This document shows, piece after piece, positions 54,550 through 55,065 of a stretch of DNA of 55,065 nucleotides (positions within the stretch are counted from its first letter, which is position 1; every line of letters starts with the position of its first letter). Under the pieces are notes generated by a model. The model searched no databases, was not told where the DNA came from, and saw only the letters and a program-made list of their open reading frames with translations. This DNA is from an uncultured Bacteroidota bacterium. GTDB lineage: Bacteria > Bacteroidota > Bacteroidia > Chitinophagales > LD1. Where the stretch lies: positions 1 to 55,065 of the forward strand of contig CAIXGR010000087.1 of the NCBI GenBank assembly GCA_903919075.1. Reading direction: 5' to 3'. A program made the translations under genes and the position numbers.

Positions 54550-54954
54550 TTATTGCCTGAGCCAATTTCCATTTACAGCAAAATACCGGGGCACACTTGA
54601 AGAGTTAGTGCATACATCGGTAGCCACAGTTAAGTTAAGGGTATTACCATTAATAACATAAGAATAAACACCAGGCGTGCCTATACAATTATTGCCACTT
54701 GCATCTGCACGAAAGGTAAATGTAAGCTGCGAACCGGTATAACTATAATCGCCGCTACCCTGATCGGAAATACCTGCACCGGTTGAACTGCTATATTGAA
54801 AATTTGAGTTGTCGGTTGCCTTAAAGTTAGCAGTATCACCTGCTGTAATTACTTTTCTCCAGGTGCCTACAAAGGGGCCGTTATCTTTTTTACATGAGGG
54901 TATAATAGCAAGTATTATAAAAACTAAACTTGTTACGGCCAATAGCTTTTTCAT
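54550..54954 (-). CDS. Small lipoprotein, lipocalin-like
   Basis: This 134-residue protein (ATG 54954; ATG 54966 upstream would add four residues) has a lipoprotein signal: MKKLLAVTSLVFIILAIIPSC, with the lipidated Cys followed by Lys-Lys-Asp. The mature part starts VGTWRKV, a motif common at the first strand of small lipocalin-like Bacteroidota lipoproteins, followed by repeated Thr/Ser-rich strands (SYTGSQLTFTFRADASG). Two further cysteines may pair. Function unknown; the ligand is not determined. Confidence 0.82.
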   Translation of the reverse strand: MKKLLAVTSLVFIILAIIPSCKKDNGPFVGTWRKVITAGDTANFKATDNSNFQYSSSTGAGISDQGSGDYSYTGSQLTFTFRADASGNNCIGTPGVYSYVINGNTLNLTVATDVCTNSSSVPRYFAVNGNWLRQ

Positions 54955-54987
54955 GTTAGTTTGCATTTATGTTCTATACTGTCCGAG

Positions 54988-55019
54988 AAAAAAAATAGGG
55001 GAGGCCGAAGCCGCCCCAT
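54988..55019 (-). terminator. Strong terminator of a gene beyond the right edge
   Basis: On the minus strand GGGGcGGC-TTCG-GCCtCCCC is followed by TATTTTTTTT. The stem is closed by an exact UUCG tetraloop and ends in eight T, a near-ideal intrinsic terminator; on the plus side only five T follow. It therefore most likely ends a minus-strand gene that lies to the right of the window. Two frames are open at 55022-55063 and 55036-55065, so the last codons of that gene are probably in view, but the frame cannot be chosen. Confidence 0.85.
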
Positions 55020-55065
55020 TTTTATAGCTTAGAAGTTACCACACTTTTAAAGCTATGAACCAAAG

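Noticed and set aside
55022-55065. C-terminus of a minus-strand gene at the right edge
   Set aside because: Two different frames are open over these few codons, so neither can be supported; the terminator beside it is the reliable sign of a gene outside the window.

Overview
The window reads as a chromosomal segment of a Bacteroidota bacterium, most like the Chitinophagales/Sphingobacteriales side of the phylum; the genus cannot be fixed from sequence alone. The signs are: two very large secreted proteins with type IX secretion (T9SS) C-terminal domains, one type A and one type B with SprB-type repeats; Bacteroidota-specific families (DUF4270, DUF1573, a single-domain glycogen-synthase-like protein, bacterial GGGP synthase); almost no Shine-Dalgarno sequences; and recurrent TAnnTTTG boxes of the Bacteroidota primary sigma factor just upstream of genes.

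Left edge (1-1719): the 5' part of an IS66-family insertion sequence (tnpA, tnpB, start of tnpC, all on the minus strand). Its end at 1239 abuts, in open frame, the remains of a small membrane-anchored protein gene, so the IS appears to have cut that gene. 1766-8037 (minus): sucD, an MlaF/MlaE-type lipid transporter pair, and a 1257-residue T9SS type A protein built of about 14 'LYGMT..GG..GVIFS.DP' repeats. 8194-10775 (plus): SDR oxidoreductase, DUF1573 protein, class I aminotransferase. 10799-12038 (minus): a HAD phosphatase and sugar nucleotidyltransferase pair of the heptose-nucleotide type. 12066-12262 (minus): a strongly structured, unidentified RNA ending in a textbook intrinsic terminator.

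12534-20022: a TMTC-like membrane protein with TPR repeats (plus), then Kup potassium transporter and a class II (B12-dependent) ribonucleotide reductase (minus). A 290-bp divergent spacer with nested inverted repeats separates the reductase from 20314-24062 (plus): GGGP synthase, a secreted unknown, rsgA, a small GyrB-motif protein, dtd and a PaiB-like protein. 24066-31154: panC diverges from a glycogen-synthase-like gene, DUF4270 lipoprotein and glmS, a Bacteroidota-type gene block, followed by a muiA-like gene broken by a frameshift at an A8 tract. 31257-34535 (minus): superoxide dismutase, tadA, a YbhN-like flippase-type protein, an unknown and clpP.

34748-39422 (plus): YgjP-type metallopeptidase, sulfatase-superfamily hydrolase, MmcQ/YjbR protein, membrane unknown, DAO-type FAD oxidoreductase and a biotin carrier protein. 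39423-45822 (minus): SRPBCC/GyrI-like protein, glpD, a cysteine-less tandem rhodanese, two paralogous ArsR-type regulators, tsaB and a CNNM/CorC-type protein. 45950-51895 (minus): a 1981-residue T9SS type B SprB-repeat adhesin with a large internal duplication. 52202-54954: a membrane unknown, M3 oligoendopeptidase and a small lipoprotein; a strong terminator near 55000 marks the end of a gene lying beyond the right edge.

Most of the window is housekeeping. The least explained items are the structured RNA at 12066-12262, the operator-like region before nrdJ, the cysteine-less rhodanese next to twin ArsR regulators, and the small GyrB-motif protein between rsgA and dtd.
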